A DNA stretch of 64,000 nt from Sternotherus odoratus (Eukaryota > Chordata > Testudines > Kinosternidae), in contig JAVMKO010000009.1 of NCBI GenBank assembly GCA_032164245.1, positions 82,936,712-83,000,711 on the forward strand. The letters are read 5' to 3'. Position 1 is the first letter of the stretch, and each line of letters starts with the position of its first letter. The position numbers and the translations under genes were made by a program. Shown here piece by piece: positions 36,469 to 47,038 of the stretch. Below the pieces are notes generated by a model. It was not told the DNA's origin and did not search any database. It saw nothing but the letters and a program-made list of their open reading frames with translations.

Positions 36469-37154
36469 CAGGGGTGGACAGACTACGGCCTGGGGGCCAC
36501 ATCTGCCCCTCCAGACTTTTTAATCCAGCCCTTGAGCTCCAGATGGGGCGTGGGATCTGAAGCTTGCCCCTCTCCGTGTGGTTCCCAGAAACAATGGCAT
36601 GTCCCCCGTCCCCCGCAGCTCCTATGCATAGAGGCAGCCAAGGGGCTCCGCATGCTGCCCCCGCAGCTCCCATTGGCCAGGAACCGTGGCCAATTGGAGC
36701 CGAAGGGGTGGCGCCTGTGGACAGGGCAGTGTGCAGAGCTGCCTGGCCGTGCCTCCGTGTAGGAGTCAGGGGGGGACATGCTTCTGCTTCTGGGGGCTGC
36801 TTGAGGTAAGCACTGCCCAGAGACTGCACCCCCCTTCCCTTCCTGCACCCCAACCCCCTGCTCCAGCCCTGATCCTCCTCCTGCCCTCCAAACTCCTCAG
36901 TCCCAGCCCGGACCACCCTCTTGCACTCCAAATCCCTCATCTCCCACCCTCCTTCCCCCACACTCCAACCTCCTGCCCCAGCCTGGAGCCACCTCCCGCA
37001 ACCTGAACTCCTCATTTCTGGCCCCACCCCAGAGCCCATACTCCCAGCTGGAGCCCTCACCCCTTCCTGCATCCCAACCCCCAATTTCGTGAGCATTACA
37101 TATAATTTCCATAGCCAAATGTGGCCTTCATGCCAAAAATGTTACCCACCCTTG
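36469..37154. mobile_element. hAT-like non-autonomous DNA transposon
   Basis: It starts CAGGGGTGG and ends CCACCCTTG, imperfect inverted ends. The left part reads 'ggacagactacggcctgggggccaca' and the right part 'atgtggccttcatgccaaaaatgttaccca', an inverted subterminal pair. The flanking octamers (36461-36468 and 37155-37162) share only TCTA, so the duplication has decayed. The core is GC-rich, and the long minus-strand open frame inside it is an artefact. Confidence 0.75.
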
Positions 37155-37677
37155 CTCTAGCCAGTTGTCAGAATGATTCCGGCCACCCCAGTGCTTGGGA
37201 AAGACTGATCTAAATTCTTCTTCAATTTCACCCTTTGAAACAAATAAGCAATGTTGTTTCACGACATCTGATCTTACAAATCTGATTACATGCATCCTCT
37301 TTCTGCTAGAGTTGAGCAAATTGGATATTCTCAGTCACTACATCTCTGTCAATCTCCCCTATACATCACTAATTCATCCTTTTGTTTATTGAGGAAACTG
37401 AAGCCTTAGCTTTCATATCCTGAGAAGTAACACTCAATGCAGGCAAATTCTAAGCTCAGTTACCCCAGCGCAAATGTAGAGTAACAGTGTTGCCTTTGAT
37501 CCAGACTGACGCTGAGCTCAAACTACACTTTACTGACGTGTTATATAGCCATAAAGCTGAAGGATCATTGCCCAAAATGATGGAAAATCCTTTTCTGTCA
37601 AAGGGTGCAAGTCAGAACATCTTAAAACACGGTATAACACAATGTGCATCTTTCTAATAGAAAGTTTTCCTTTTTAG

Positions 37678-37853
37678 GTATGTCTTCGCCGTGACCGGAA
37701 ATGGTTTAGCCAATCAGGTGAATAATCCTGAGGTAGAAGTTGACATTACAAAACCAGATATGGTGATTCGTCAGCAAATTATGGCCCTTCGGGTGATGAC
37801 CAATAAAATGAAGAATGCTTACAATGGAAATGATGTTGACTTCCTTGATATAA
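37678..37853 (+). CDS. GPC4: Glypican-4, exon 8
   Basis: The first base finishes the Arg codon of exon 7. The exon then encodes [46 protein letters not shown] and DVDFLDI, and ends with one base of a Ser codon before gtaagt. [11 protein letters not shown] is specific to GPC4. This part forms the last helices of the core before the flexible stalk. There are no cysteines here, as in mammals. Confidence 0.97.
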
Positions 37854-38214
37854 GTAAGTGTGTGTGTTAACTGGGAGCTGATCAAAGTTCAGATGCACTA
37901 CTGAGAATATAAGTGTAGGGGGGCAGAAAATGAAGCCTACATAATACTGTTTGAATCTGAACTTTCCTAGTACTTAGAATTCATCCCTCTCCTGGATAGC
38001 ATAGGCTTAACTTTTGGGGTTTGTTTAAGTTTCAATGGCTGGAGTCCCATGCTTAAATTCCATGGACCCTGAAGCATTTTACTTCAAGCAAGTGCCTACA
38101 ATTAAACACATGGGGAAAGGAGTCATTGGACTTGGGTTTTTTGCTCTTTGGGTTTGGTGTTTTGGTTCAGGGCCTTTGAAAGGAATACAAGCAAAATCTA
38201 TTTGTTTCTCATAG
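37854..38214 (+). other. GPC4: GPC4 intron 8 (361 bp)
   Basis: The donor is the consensus gtaagt and the acceptor is tctcatag. No repeat was recognised in it. Confidence 0.94.
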
Positions 38215-38423
38215 GTGAAGGAAGCAGCGGGGAAGGAAGCGGAAGTGGCTGTGAGTTTCAGCAATGTTCTCCCGAGTTCGAGTTCAATGTAACCGAAACG
38301 GCTGAAAAAACTAACAAGATGGATAAAAACACGAACACTTCTGCTGCTGCCAGTATTGGTCTGCCACAAGCAGCTTTGTTCTTTAGCATCTTATTCTTGG
38401 CCATGCAAAGACAATGGAGATAA
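38215..38423 (+). CDS. GPC4: Glypican-4, exon 9 (heparan sulfate stalk and GPI signal), stop
   Basis: It starts by completing a Ser codon, then encodes SEGSSGEGSGSGCEF. Three Ser-Gly dipeptides beside acidic residues form the heparan sulfate attachment cluster, as in mammalian GPC4. Next come QQC, an N-glycosylation sequon (NVT), a second one near the end (NTS), and the hydrophobic tail LPQAALFFSILFLAMQRQWR, which is the signal for GPI-anchor addition, with small residues (SAAAS) just before it as likely anchor site. The stop TAA is at 38421-38423. The stalk between the cysteine pair and the tail is poorly conserved, as is usual. Confidence 0.97.
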
Positions 38424-39636
38424 TTGTGCAACTTAGGGGGAAAAGACTTTATTATCAGAACTAAAAGGCGCCTGTTTTCACTTTTATACCATCTAGTGAC
38501 TTTGCTTTTTAAGTTAATGGACGGACGACAGTGTACAGTTTTTACTATGTGGCCACTGGGTTTAAAGTATTGGTGTTGTTTTTTTTTTTTTTTTCACTTG
38601 CTGTTCTGGAAATAACGCTGACATGGACTGTTAGTCTGTGCTGTTCACCAAGAATCCATGTTAACGGTGGCTAACAAAGTGTATATACCGACCTGTAGTT
38701 AGCTATGCATTTGTGGTGTTATCATTTGCCTTTAAAAAAAATTTTTTTTTACCATGTTTCTTACAAGAAAAACAGGGTCCTATCTCGGCATGTAACAAGT
38801 ATGTGTTTCTGAAATATGAAATATCTGTACAGAAGCAAGTTTTATTTATCATGTTATGTTACGGGGGGAAAATAATAACCCAACAAGCAAAAGATATGTT
38901 TCATGTAATTAACTTCCCATTTATTCATGTTATGTTAGTTGCCTTATCTGGAGAGAAGTGGAGGTAATTTGTCTTCATTCAGTAGAACAGAGTGTGAAGG
39001 CATAATTGGTCTAGCCCTATTTGCATAAAGCATTAATACCAGGAGCAGGTTCTACTTCCTTTACAGGATGTTTGGTTAAATTGGAAGGGACTACAGAGAA
39101 TTCTAGTTTCACATAAGCTAAGAAGAGCTGTCAGTTATTCCCCAAGACCCTGGCAATTAGCCATAAACCCTGTGCCCCAATTCTATATCTACACATGCTC
39201 CCCTGCCCCCACTCTTCAGTAGGTAGCGTTCAGTCGGATGCAACTCATGTTGTTGCTGATGCCAATGTCAACATGTGTTCTGTCTGCAAATTTGCTTAGT
39301 TGAATGTTGTTGATGTTTAGGATCTTTTTTATATAAGGTGCTTTTATATAAGAGTTCGTTTCCCTCCGATCAGAAAGTCAAGAGTTAAGACTGGCCAAGT
39401 AGCATGGCAGCAGCACATTGCATCCGACAGACCTGAGTTTAGGAATGGGCTTGGATGGGTAGGCCTGACAGATTCCACCTGATAGGGGAGTCCCATGCAG
39501 TCACTTCAGAGGATTGGTAGAGACCACACAGTTTTGCTGGCCAAGGCACCAAGTGACCATAGTGTTGGCTGTGCAGGAAGTCCCGCCTTTTCCACGTTCC
39601 CAGCTGGAACGGTTTTGTGGTAAGTGACAACTCATA

Positions 39637-39642
39637 AATAAA
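39637..39642 (+). terminator. Possible proximal polyadenylation signal
   Basis: An AATAAA hexamer about 1.2 kb after the GPC4 stop codon. It would give a shortened 3' UTR if used. Confidence 0.35.
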
Positions 39643-40483
39643 AGAAATATATATTTTTAAAAGAAATGAAATCACTTTAAAAGAGTTACTAAAAGTCTGC
39701 AGAAAGACTAAAAATTATTCTGCAAATCTCTTCCTGCTTTTGGACAGCCATTAGAATCTGGCTGGATGCTTCTAACCATGAGAACAATCTATAGAGAGAG
39801 GGTTTTGTTATATTCCAGCCTTGTGTTGCAAGGATAATTTTCTATTTTTATATTGAAACATTAACTACTTGTTAGCTCAGGGTCTGCATTTTATTCAACT
39901 TTATTTTCACACCAAATTTCTGCAATACTATAAAGATCAAATATTCTTGGCTGATATGAACAATCCTGGAGGCTTAATTTTACTAAAGTAGCCAGTTATT
40001 TATTAAAACATGATGTTAGTAGAATATGCATATTCTGGCTATATTTTTTTCTTTAGAAAACAAATCACAGAAGCATAAAATTGAAAAGGTTATAAATTTG
40101 TGTGGGAAAAAATGGATTGTAAATAGCTAAGTTGCCTTGTGAGAAATTGGAAAATGTGCTGATACTTAGAAACTACCTCAGTTCTGAGGAATTTCCTTTC
40201 TAGCTTTGAATGCTATTACATTTACTTGGTAGAAATGAATCTGGTCTCCAATATGTAGCTAAAAGAGTTATCCCCATAGACCTTGTTAGATTGTTTTTAA
40301 TTTAGAGCATTGAACGAAGGCCAGCTGTTTTCTTTCAGCTAAGTTCCCGAACAAAGAGAATTTCTGAATTAAATATTGCTGATGGTTTCCATGACTTTTA
40401 CTGATCTGTTTTGGTTTCATGGCATTTTTTCTGTTGCCCTTTAATTATTTAAACGGTCGTATCCATTTTAATTTTATTTCTGA

Positions 40484-40489
40484 AATAAA
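40484..40489 (+). terminator. Likely distal polyadenylation signal of GPC4
   Basis: An AATAAA hexamer 2.06 kb after the stop codon, at the end of the repeat-free stretch. Confidence 0.5.
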
Positions 40490-41202
40490 CAAACCTTAGA
40501 TTCACTACCATTGTAAATCTATCACAGAAAGGTCTGACTGGATAACCCTTCTGGCTTATACCCAGCTGGCAGATCAGAAAATTAAACTAAGAAAAAAAAT
40601 TAAATTCTTTCAGAGAATGAGATGGAACAAAAGCTCTTGTATTCAGAACAGCTGACTTTTCCAAGATCTCAGTTTTTGGCATACAAGTGTTCATATGTAA
40701 GAAAGTTACTTGTAAATTCTCCTGCTTTTGAACAGTCTGTCCACTATGTACCTAACACAGAAAAAATGTTTCTGAAATGATATTTATCATTTTACAACTA
40801 ATTGCTTACGAATTATTATTCATTAGTTTTGTACAAGCGAACAATGCAAAGAATTGAAATGAGTTTTAAACTTGTCTAGTGACTGATTTTGTTAAAATAA
40901 CAAACCTCCACTATATGAAAGGACAAATTGTCATCTGAAGCCACAGAAACCAGAGTAAACGTAAACGTAGAACGATAGAAAGTTGTTTCTGCTTTGATTT
41001 TGTGTTGTGTGTAGAATCGGTTTACAGCCCTAGGTGCAAATTCAGAAGGCCTCTTAATGTGTAGATATACAAATTGAGACAGCTAGCAACTGAAGACACT
41101 CGTTTTCCATTTGCCCCAATTATTTTTATGTAAACATTAGGGCTTTTACAACATAACGTGAGCTTTTAAAAATAAATTCTCTCCTCCACAATAAACAACT
41201 TC

Positions 41203-41424
41203 AAATGTTAACCATTGGAACAACTTACCTAGATATGTGGTAGAGTCTCAGTCACCTGAAGTGTTTGAATCAAGATTATATAGTTCTCTAAAAGGTCTGC
41301 TTTAGCTCAAACAGAAATTATGGGCTTGTTGCTGAAATTGACGGGTGAGGTTCTATGACGTGTTATGCAGGAGGTTAGACTAGATGATCGTAATAGCCCC
41401 TTCTGGCCGTAAGATTTTTGAGAA
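41203..41424 (+). mobile_element. CR1 LINE 3' fragment
   Basis: It begins with 'taaccattggaacaacttacctag' and ends with 'ggttagactagatgatcgtaatagccccttctggccgtaagatttttga', a CR1 3' end in which the terminal octamer has decayed. It is 5' truncated and lies just beyond the GPC4 3' UTR. Confidence 0.82.
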
Positions 41425-41445
41425 ATGGAAAAGTGATACTGTGTG

Positions 41446-41492
41446 ATGGCAGGACCCCTCAGCCAGGGTGCACCCAGCCCTGCCCCTCCCCA
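41446..41492 (+). repeat. Fragment shared with 43266-43311
   Basis: 'ggcaggacccctcagccagg' followed by 'gcacccagccctgcccctcccc' is found here and again at 43266-43311 with two or three changes. The second copy lies inside the composite repeat at 42850-43660. Confidence 0.8.
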
Positions 41493-42524
41493 ACTCCTTT
41501 GGAATGAAACATCCATTCACAATCCTCGGTGTTTCTCCTGGCTTTTTAGGGCAGCTTCCCTCTTTACATTTGTCAAAGTAATATGGAAAAAGACAAAATC
41601 ACTGGCTAGTTTGAGAGCAATCAGGTTATCATTTTGGATTGTGATGAACAGTCAGTCATTTAGTGACAAACAACAAAAGCTACTAACTGAGTCCCCTCTG
41701 TTCTTTGATAAAGTGGCCACAAGGTTTATTGCAATTTACCCCTCTTCTGGTGCTCCAGCATTAAAGCTCTCTTTTAAAAACTAAAAAGTCTAGTGTTCAT
41801 GGTTGCCAAGGAAACCTGAAAATTGTAAACTTGAGTGCAAACGAATACAGTGTGTGCCCTTCCAAGTTTGCAGACGATATCAAACAGTACCTCTGAGGTG
41901 TGTGAACTGCCCCTAGTTGTCTGATAGGTGGTCAACTCTGAAACCTGAAGATACCATATTTAATGTCAGCATTTTCTGAAATGATTGTTTTAGCAGGAAC
42001 ATGGGAATTCCCATACCGGATGAGACGAGTGATTAATTGACTCATATATCCGGACAGTGGCCACTACTAGATGTTTTCAGAACAAGGTGCAAAAAACCCT
42101 TGCAATTAGTTGGATATTTATAACGCGTCCCAAACTGTTCACATGTCCACCGCCCAGCTACAAAAGCTGTCGGCTTTCTGCTTGACCACTTCTATGTCAT
42201 GCGTTGTCGATTTTAAAAAAAATCTCTGGCACATGGAAAATTCAGCGTTTTGGCAATGTAAATAAACTAAACGTTGTCCAAATTAATAAGATGGGGGCTA
42301 TTGTCCTGGTTGTATTATTCATATTCAGGGTTCAGGAACATCCTCAGTTTTTCTATCTAAAGGAAATGGTCATAGAGTTCTGGTCTGCTACAGTGGCACA
42401 CTATTACCGAGAGCCCTAGCCGCCGTAATTTGAGTCCAAGTGCTGTAGAGAGCCCTGTCCTTACGGGACTGCGAAGAGCAGGCGGTTTCATTACCGATGG
42501 GAATTTGTCATCTTTAGCTTTTAT

Positions 42525-42809
42525 TAGGCTGTCTACACTCCGCGACTTTTATGACACAGGCTGTATTGAGACGGCTGTGTTGCTAGCGGGTGTAGCGTAG
42601 CTGCTGTTTGTCACCAGGAGAGAGCTCCTGCTGACAAACTTCCACGCCCAACGAGCGGCGTTTGTGTTGTCGGCAGGAGAGCACTCCTGCCCACAACACG
42701 CTGTTCATGCTGGCTCTTGTCGGCAAACTTTTGGGGTGTGTGTGTGTGTGTGTGTGTGTTCAACACCTCTGAAAGAGGTATGTCAGTTGCCAGTGTAGAC
42801 AAAGCCTTA
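42525..42809. mobile_element. MITE with two internal hairpins
   Basis: The ends TAGGCTGTCTACACT and AGTGTAGACAAAGCCTTA are inverted. Inside are two perfect-looking short stems: 42606-42639 (GTTTGTCA...TGACAAAC) and 42664-42699 (GTGTTGT...ACAACAC), both with a CAGGAG/CTCCTG middle. A GT microsatellite lies at 42736-42759. No matching target duplication was found. Confidence 0.7.
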
Positions 42810-42849
42810 TGCTATCCTGGAGTGAGATACTGTCTGTATGGGAGGTAAA

Positions 42850-43660
42850 GATTTAATGATTTAAAGGTGACTGCAGTGGCATGTCCTGCGGTTGGTAGCT
42901 GCAGCCCTGAAGCCTAATAAATGGAGCCCGCGGGCCATGAAATTTGATTTCCCCATGAAATCTGGTCTTCTGTGTACTTTTGCCTGGCAGGAGAGTGGCA
43001 GCCGCTGGTCGGGCGCCCAGCACTGAAGGCAACGCCACCGCCAGCAGCAGGGCAGAAGTAAAGGTGGGAACACCGTACTATGACACCCTTATCTTTGCAC
43101 TGCTGCTGGCAATGGCACTGCTTTCAGAGCTGGGCTCCCAGCCAGAGCCCCACAGCTTCCTGCAGCTGGGGGAGGTTTCTAGAGGTGGGTCTGACGCCGC
43201 GCTGGGAGCGGCCCCTGCAGGGGAAGAGGAAGTCCCATCTCTCACCAGGGGTGGAGCCCAATGTACGGCAGGACCCCTCAGCCAGGGCGCACCCAGCCCT
43301 GCCCCTCCCCGACTCCGGGCCCAGCACCACAGGGGTCTTGGGTGGGGGTGGGTGGAATGACCACAGAAATCTCCCCCCACCCCCCGCCCCATACCATGCC
43401 ATCCTCATTTCTGTGTTGCTGCTGGTGGCGTCGCTACCGTCAGAGCTGGCTGAGGGTGGAATAACACAAGGCCCCTACAATAGCCTTGCAAACCCCCTCC
43501 CCTCCCCCCCGCTTAATCCCCTTATGGGTGGGGGCCCACACTGCTACAACACCGTGACATTTCAGATTTATGTATCTGAAACGGAAATTTACAGTTTTTA
43601 AAATCCGATGGCTGAAGTTGACCCAAATTGACCATGAATTTGATAGGGTCCTACTAATAA
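42850..43660. repeat. Composite GC-rich repeat with inverted and direct modules
   Basis: A module of about 45 bases ('ctgctgctggcaatggcactgctttcagagctggg') occurs at 43095-43139 and again, diverged, at 43409-43454. An inverted copy lies at 43006-43058 ('cccagcactgaaggcaacgcc...cagcagcaggg'). The right end 'gaccatgaatttgatagggtccta' and the left part 'gggccatgaaattt...ccatgaaatctggtc' match a turtle-type interspersed family that I recognise. Borders are approximate. Long open frames inside it come from base composition. Confidence 0.6.
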
Positions 43661-45322
43661 AACTACATTTTCCCATTATTTTAAGGCTACCTGTTAGCCA
43701 CTTAAACACCACTTTCTATGTGCTTTTTTGTCCCACATACTTACAGAGCAAACAGCTTGTGCAGCTGCCTTTGGAAATTCATGTTGTATAGAATCTGAGC
43801 ATTCACATATCCACCTCCACGGGTGGGGAAAAATCACTTGTATCCAGTTACAGTTTGTTTTATGGTGTCGTATCTTGTACATGGCAGGATCACATTAAGC
43901 TGTCCTAGCGGATAGCCCAAGTATTACTATGGGACATGCCCAATCTGACTTTTGGGTGTGAAGCAACAGATGTTCTGACTGCTTGTCTGTCTGCATGTAA
44001 TTGTATATACTGTGCTCGTTCCATGGTCTAACAGCAGACAAGAGGATCTATCCCTGGTGATCTTCTCTGCCCTGGGTGCCTCTGAGAGATTTCTAGGAGG
44101 AAATGTGTGTCAAAAAGGTGAGTCTTGCAATGTGTGCTAACATTGGTGAGATCCAGGTGCACTCTAAAACCACCCTCTGAAAAGGAATCAAAGTCCTGGA
44201 TGAGTCACTAAGAATTCTATTCTGTCTGGGTTCTTATCCCTCCCTCGTTCTGGGCAGATTCTTATGCCCTAATCAGCACCCGACTATTGCAGTGCGTGAG
44301 ATGTGATTTGCTTTCCCAAGGATACAGAAACAGTCACCCAGAAAGAGGATTAGGATTCAGAACCTGCAGATTCCTGGGTTCAGTCCTCTGGATCTCAGCC
44401 ACCCTAGGAAAAGGAGAGAGAGACACACAATTCTGTTCTTCCCATCAGCTGTCAAGGGGGTGAAAGACTTGTGGTTATTCATGAGCCACAGTGTTCTTGG
44501 TAAGTAAGGCTCCATGAACAACAAGGAATTTTGCAAAAATGTCCATTCGCCTCCTCCCCATCAAAATTTGGGCAACTTTGGCTGTACCCATTTCCCCAAG
44601 TCCTGCCCAAACACAAGGAATTCTCCCCACTCTGTTTCAGTAGTGTGGTATTTTTCCCTTCCTGCCCTAGCTGTTGGGTTAGTGTTGCCCTGCTCTGTTG
44701 AACCTCTGCCACGTCCTACCCCAGCAGTGGCTGCACTTCAGTGGCTTGAAGTGGTCCTTATATATGATTTGTAAATGATTTTGAGATGATCTAAGGCAAT
44801 GGTAGCAATAATTTTCATGCCGTGTCTTCTTTTGATTTTGGTGACCCTCTGCATCACAGTTATTCAGGGAACAGTTCTGTTTCCAAGCGGCAATTTCAAT
44901 GCAGCATATTTAACATTTCTCTGGCATAGATGGCTGAAGGATGTGTAACTTGCGGAGGTGATTGTAACTATGGGCATGCTTTAATGTTTGGTCACCTGTC
45001 CTTAAACCACGGGAAAGACTTAAATCAATCAAGACTCCTTTTTATATTTACCGATGCAAAAGTGGAGCATGAGCCATTTAAAGGAAAAGAGGTCTGGCCA
45101 CTGCCCTGTTTCCCTGCTCCCCATTCTCTGAAGAGATGGGATGGAGCATAAAAGTCCTTGCCGGAAGTCCCCCTTGAAGACTGTGAGCAACCAGCTGATG
45201 AGCTCCAAAGGCCAAAGAAGGATGCAACTGAGGCCAGAATGTAGGAGGAGGTGGGGATACCGCGGCTCTCGTGAAACTAGAAACAAACCCGGAGGTTTAG
45301 TGAAGCACTGTGCAAACACCCA

Positions 45323-45614
45323 GGGCTGGTCTTCACTACCGGGGGGATCGATGGCTGATACGCAACTTCAGCTACATGAATCACATAGCTGAAGTTTGCG
45401 TATCTCCAGCCAACTTACCTGCTGTCCTCACGGCGGCGGCGGTCAGCGGCGCGCTCCCCCGTCGACTCCAGCTTGCGCCTCCCAGCAAGCTGGAGTTCCG
45501 AAGTCGATGGGGGCGCCGCGAGCGATCCACTTCTTGCGTCTTCACCAGACACGAGAAATCGATCGCTAACATTGATCGCTACCCACCGAGCCGGCGGGTA
45601 GTGAAGACCAGCCC
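45323..45614. mobile_element. MITE with 18-bp perfect terminal inverted repeats
   Basis: The ends are GGGCTGGTCTTCACTACC and its exact reverse complement. The interior has a stem 'cgcaacttcagcta...tagctgaagtttgcg', a second 'ccagcttgcgcctcc...aagctgga' pair, and 'cgagaaatcgatcgc'. The element is CpG-rich against AT-rich flanks. No transposase frame and no clear target duplication were seen. Confidence 0.85.
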
Positions 45615-46934
45615 CTAATAAGAGACCGTTACTGCCTGGAAGAGCTTTCTGTCTACACACACGGGAAAGACCTGTTGGAAGTGAAAAAGGGGTGCTGAGA
45701 GGAAGTGCCTTTCTCTACTGCCACTACCTTCTCAGTCCATTCAGTGGAAAGGTACCTTGAAATGAATATGCAGGTGTTTATTTGGTGTGAGTAACTCCTC
45801 TGCTGAGACAGGCTGTCTTGATCCCTTTTCGGAGCCCATAAATGCTTTGCCGCAGAAACCTGATGCGGCTGAACAACCTGTGAAGTGATCAGGAGCCCAG
45901 AGTCCAGCGGACCGACCTGCAGTCCATCCATAAAAAAAAAAGTGATATTCTGTTCAGCCAAATACTTTTGCTCTTGGGTCAACTTTCTGAAAGGCTCAGT
46001 AGGTTATATGGACCAAGGGATGCTGTAGTTTTCATACAGTATGTTGAGGGTTGATGTAAACAAGCCAAGAAAAAAGGACCAGGAAGGGAGAAAACGCAGA
46101 GACTGTTCAACTCCTGTTCATTGTGCAAAGTCTTTAATCTCACTGTGTGACCATCCTCCCTTGCTGCACTCCACCCATGGCCTGAATCCAAAGACAATGT
46201 CATTTTAAACCAACCAAAACTGAAATCCTGGCTGGTATCTCCCGACTTCCCAGCGTGAGAGAAAGTTGAGAGCGACGCAAGGAAGCGGAGAACAAAGTCA
46301 GCATAGGCGGTTCTCTCTAGCCTACTTATGCCTGCTGTGTTGGAGGCACATGGCTGTAAAGGACCAAAGCCTCCCCGTTCTGTCAATGGATGTAGGCAAA
46401 TTTTGCTGAGCTCCATTTATTTTCCATTGCAGCAGCAGGCTTGCTTCTAGCGTTACCAATCTGCTAGTGAGTTTTACGGTAATGCCCCATGTATGCATCC
46501 TCCATTTTACTTCATGTTTCCTCTACTGGGTGCTGACCTTGTAAATAGCACAAATGTTCTAATCAATCCTTTCTCGGCTAAGCTTTTGTTTCAAGGGTGT
46601 TTTCTCTTGGCATGTTTCTCAAAAGCACGTTACTGAGACGTGCCCATTCTGAACAGGTCTGACCATCACATTCCAAAGTGGGAGAGCCATTGAATCACAC
46701 TTGGGTTTTAAGAACGAACGGAGGGGCTGCACATGGGTGTCCATGAAATGTTTCCGGCTGCGTCAGATGAGTACGCAGGGAACGGAAGTGGGTTTGAGGC
46801 AACCTGTCACAACAAATATTCACCCATTGTCACCACTGGGATTAACTCTGTGAACCAATTTTGAATGCTGTTTATTTCCTGCCCTTTAAATCATTAGCAA
46901 ACATGAAGCAATAGAAGCTAAAAATCTATGCTCT

Positions 46935-47038
46935 GGTCTGGCACAGGAATCTCTGACTGAGAATCTATGGCCTGTGTTATGCAGGAAGTAAGACTGATGA
47001 CTGTAATGGTCCCTTCTTGCCTTAAACACTTTGAAGAT
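46935..47038 (+). mobile_element. CR1 LINE 3' fragment
   Basis: 'ctctggtctggcacaggaatctctg' leads to 'ttatgcaggaagtaagactgatgactgtaatggtcccttcttgcctt', the CR1 3' region with a few deletions and no octamer left. Confidence 0.7.

Larger units (their letters stand above)
35231..37677 (+). other. GPC4: GPC4 intron 7 (2.4 kb)
   Basis: The donor is gtctgg and the acceptor is ccttttttag. It holds a minus-strand MIR-like SINE (35385-35650), T runs at about 35969-36010, an A run near 36150, and a hAT-like element (36469-37154). The rest shows nothing specific. Confidence 0.92.
38424..40505 (+). other. GPC4: GPC4 3' UTR (3' end inferred)
   Basis: From the stop codon the sequence is AT-rich and free of recognised repeats for about 2 kb, which is close to the 3' UTR length of mammalian GPC4. 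The likely end follows the AATAAA at 40484-40489. An earlier AATAAA at 39637-39642 could give a shorter form. T runs occur at 38580-38594 and about 38737-38750. No transcript evidence is available here. Confidence 0.6.

Noticed and set aside
36443..37096. 217-residue minus-strand open frame
   Set aside because: It lies in the GC-rich core of a hAT-like element, is low in complexity, and overlaps several other long frames on both strands.
43080..43601. 173-residue + strand open frame
   Set aside because: It lies inside the composite GC-rich repeat and shares its modules.
45979..46416. 145-residue minus-strand open frame
   Set aside because: No recognisable motif, no repeats in the protein and no splice sites; most likely chance.
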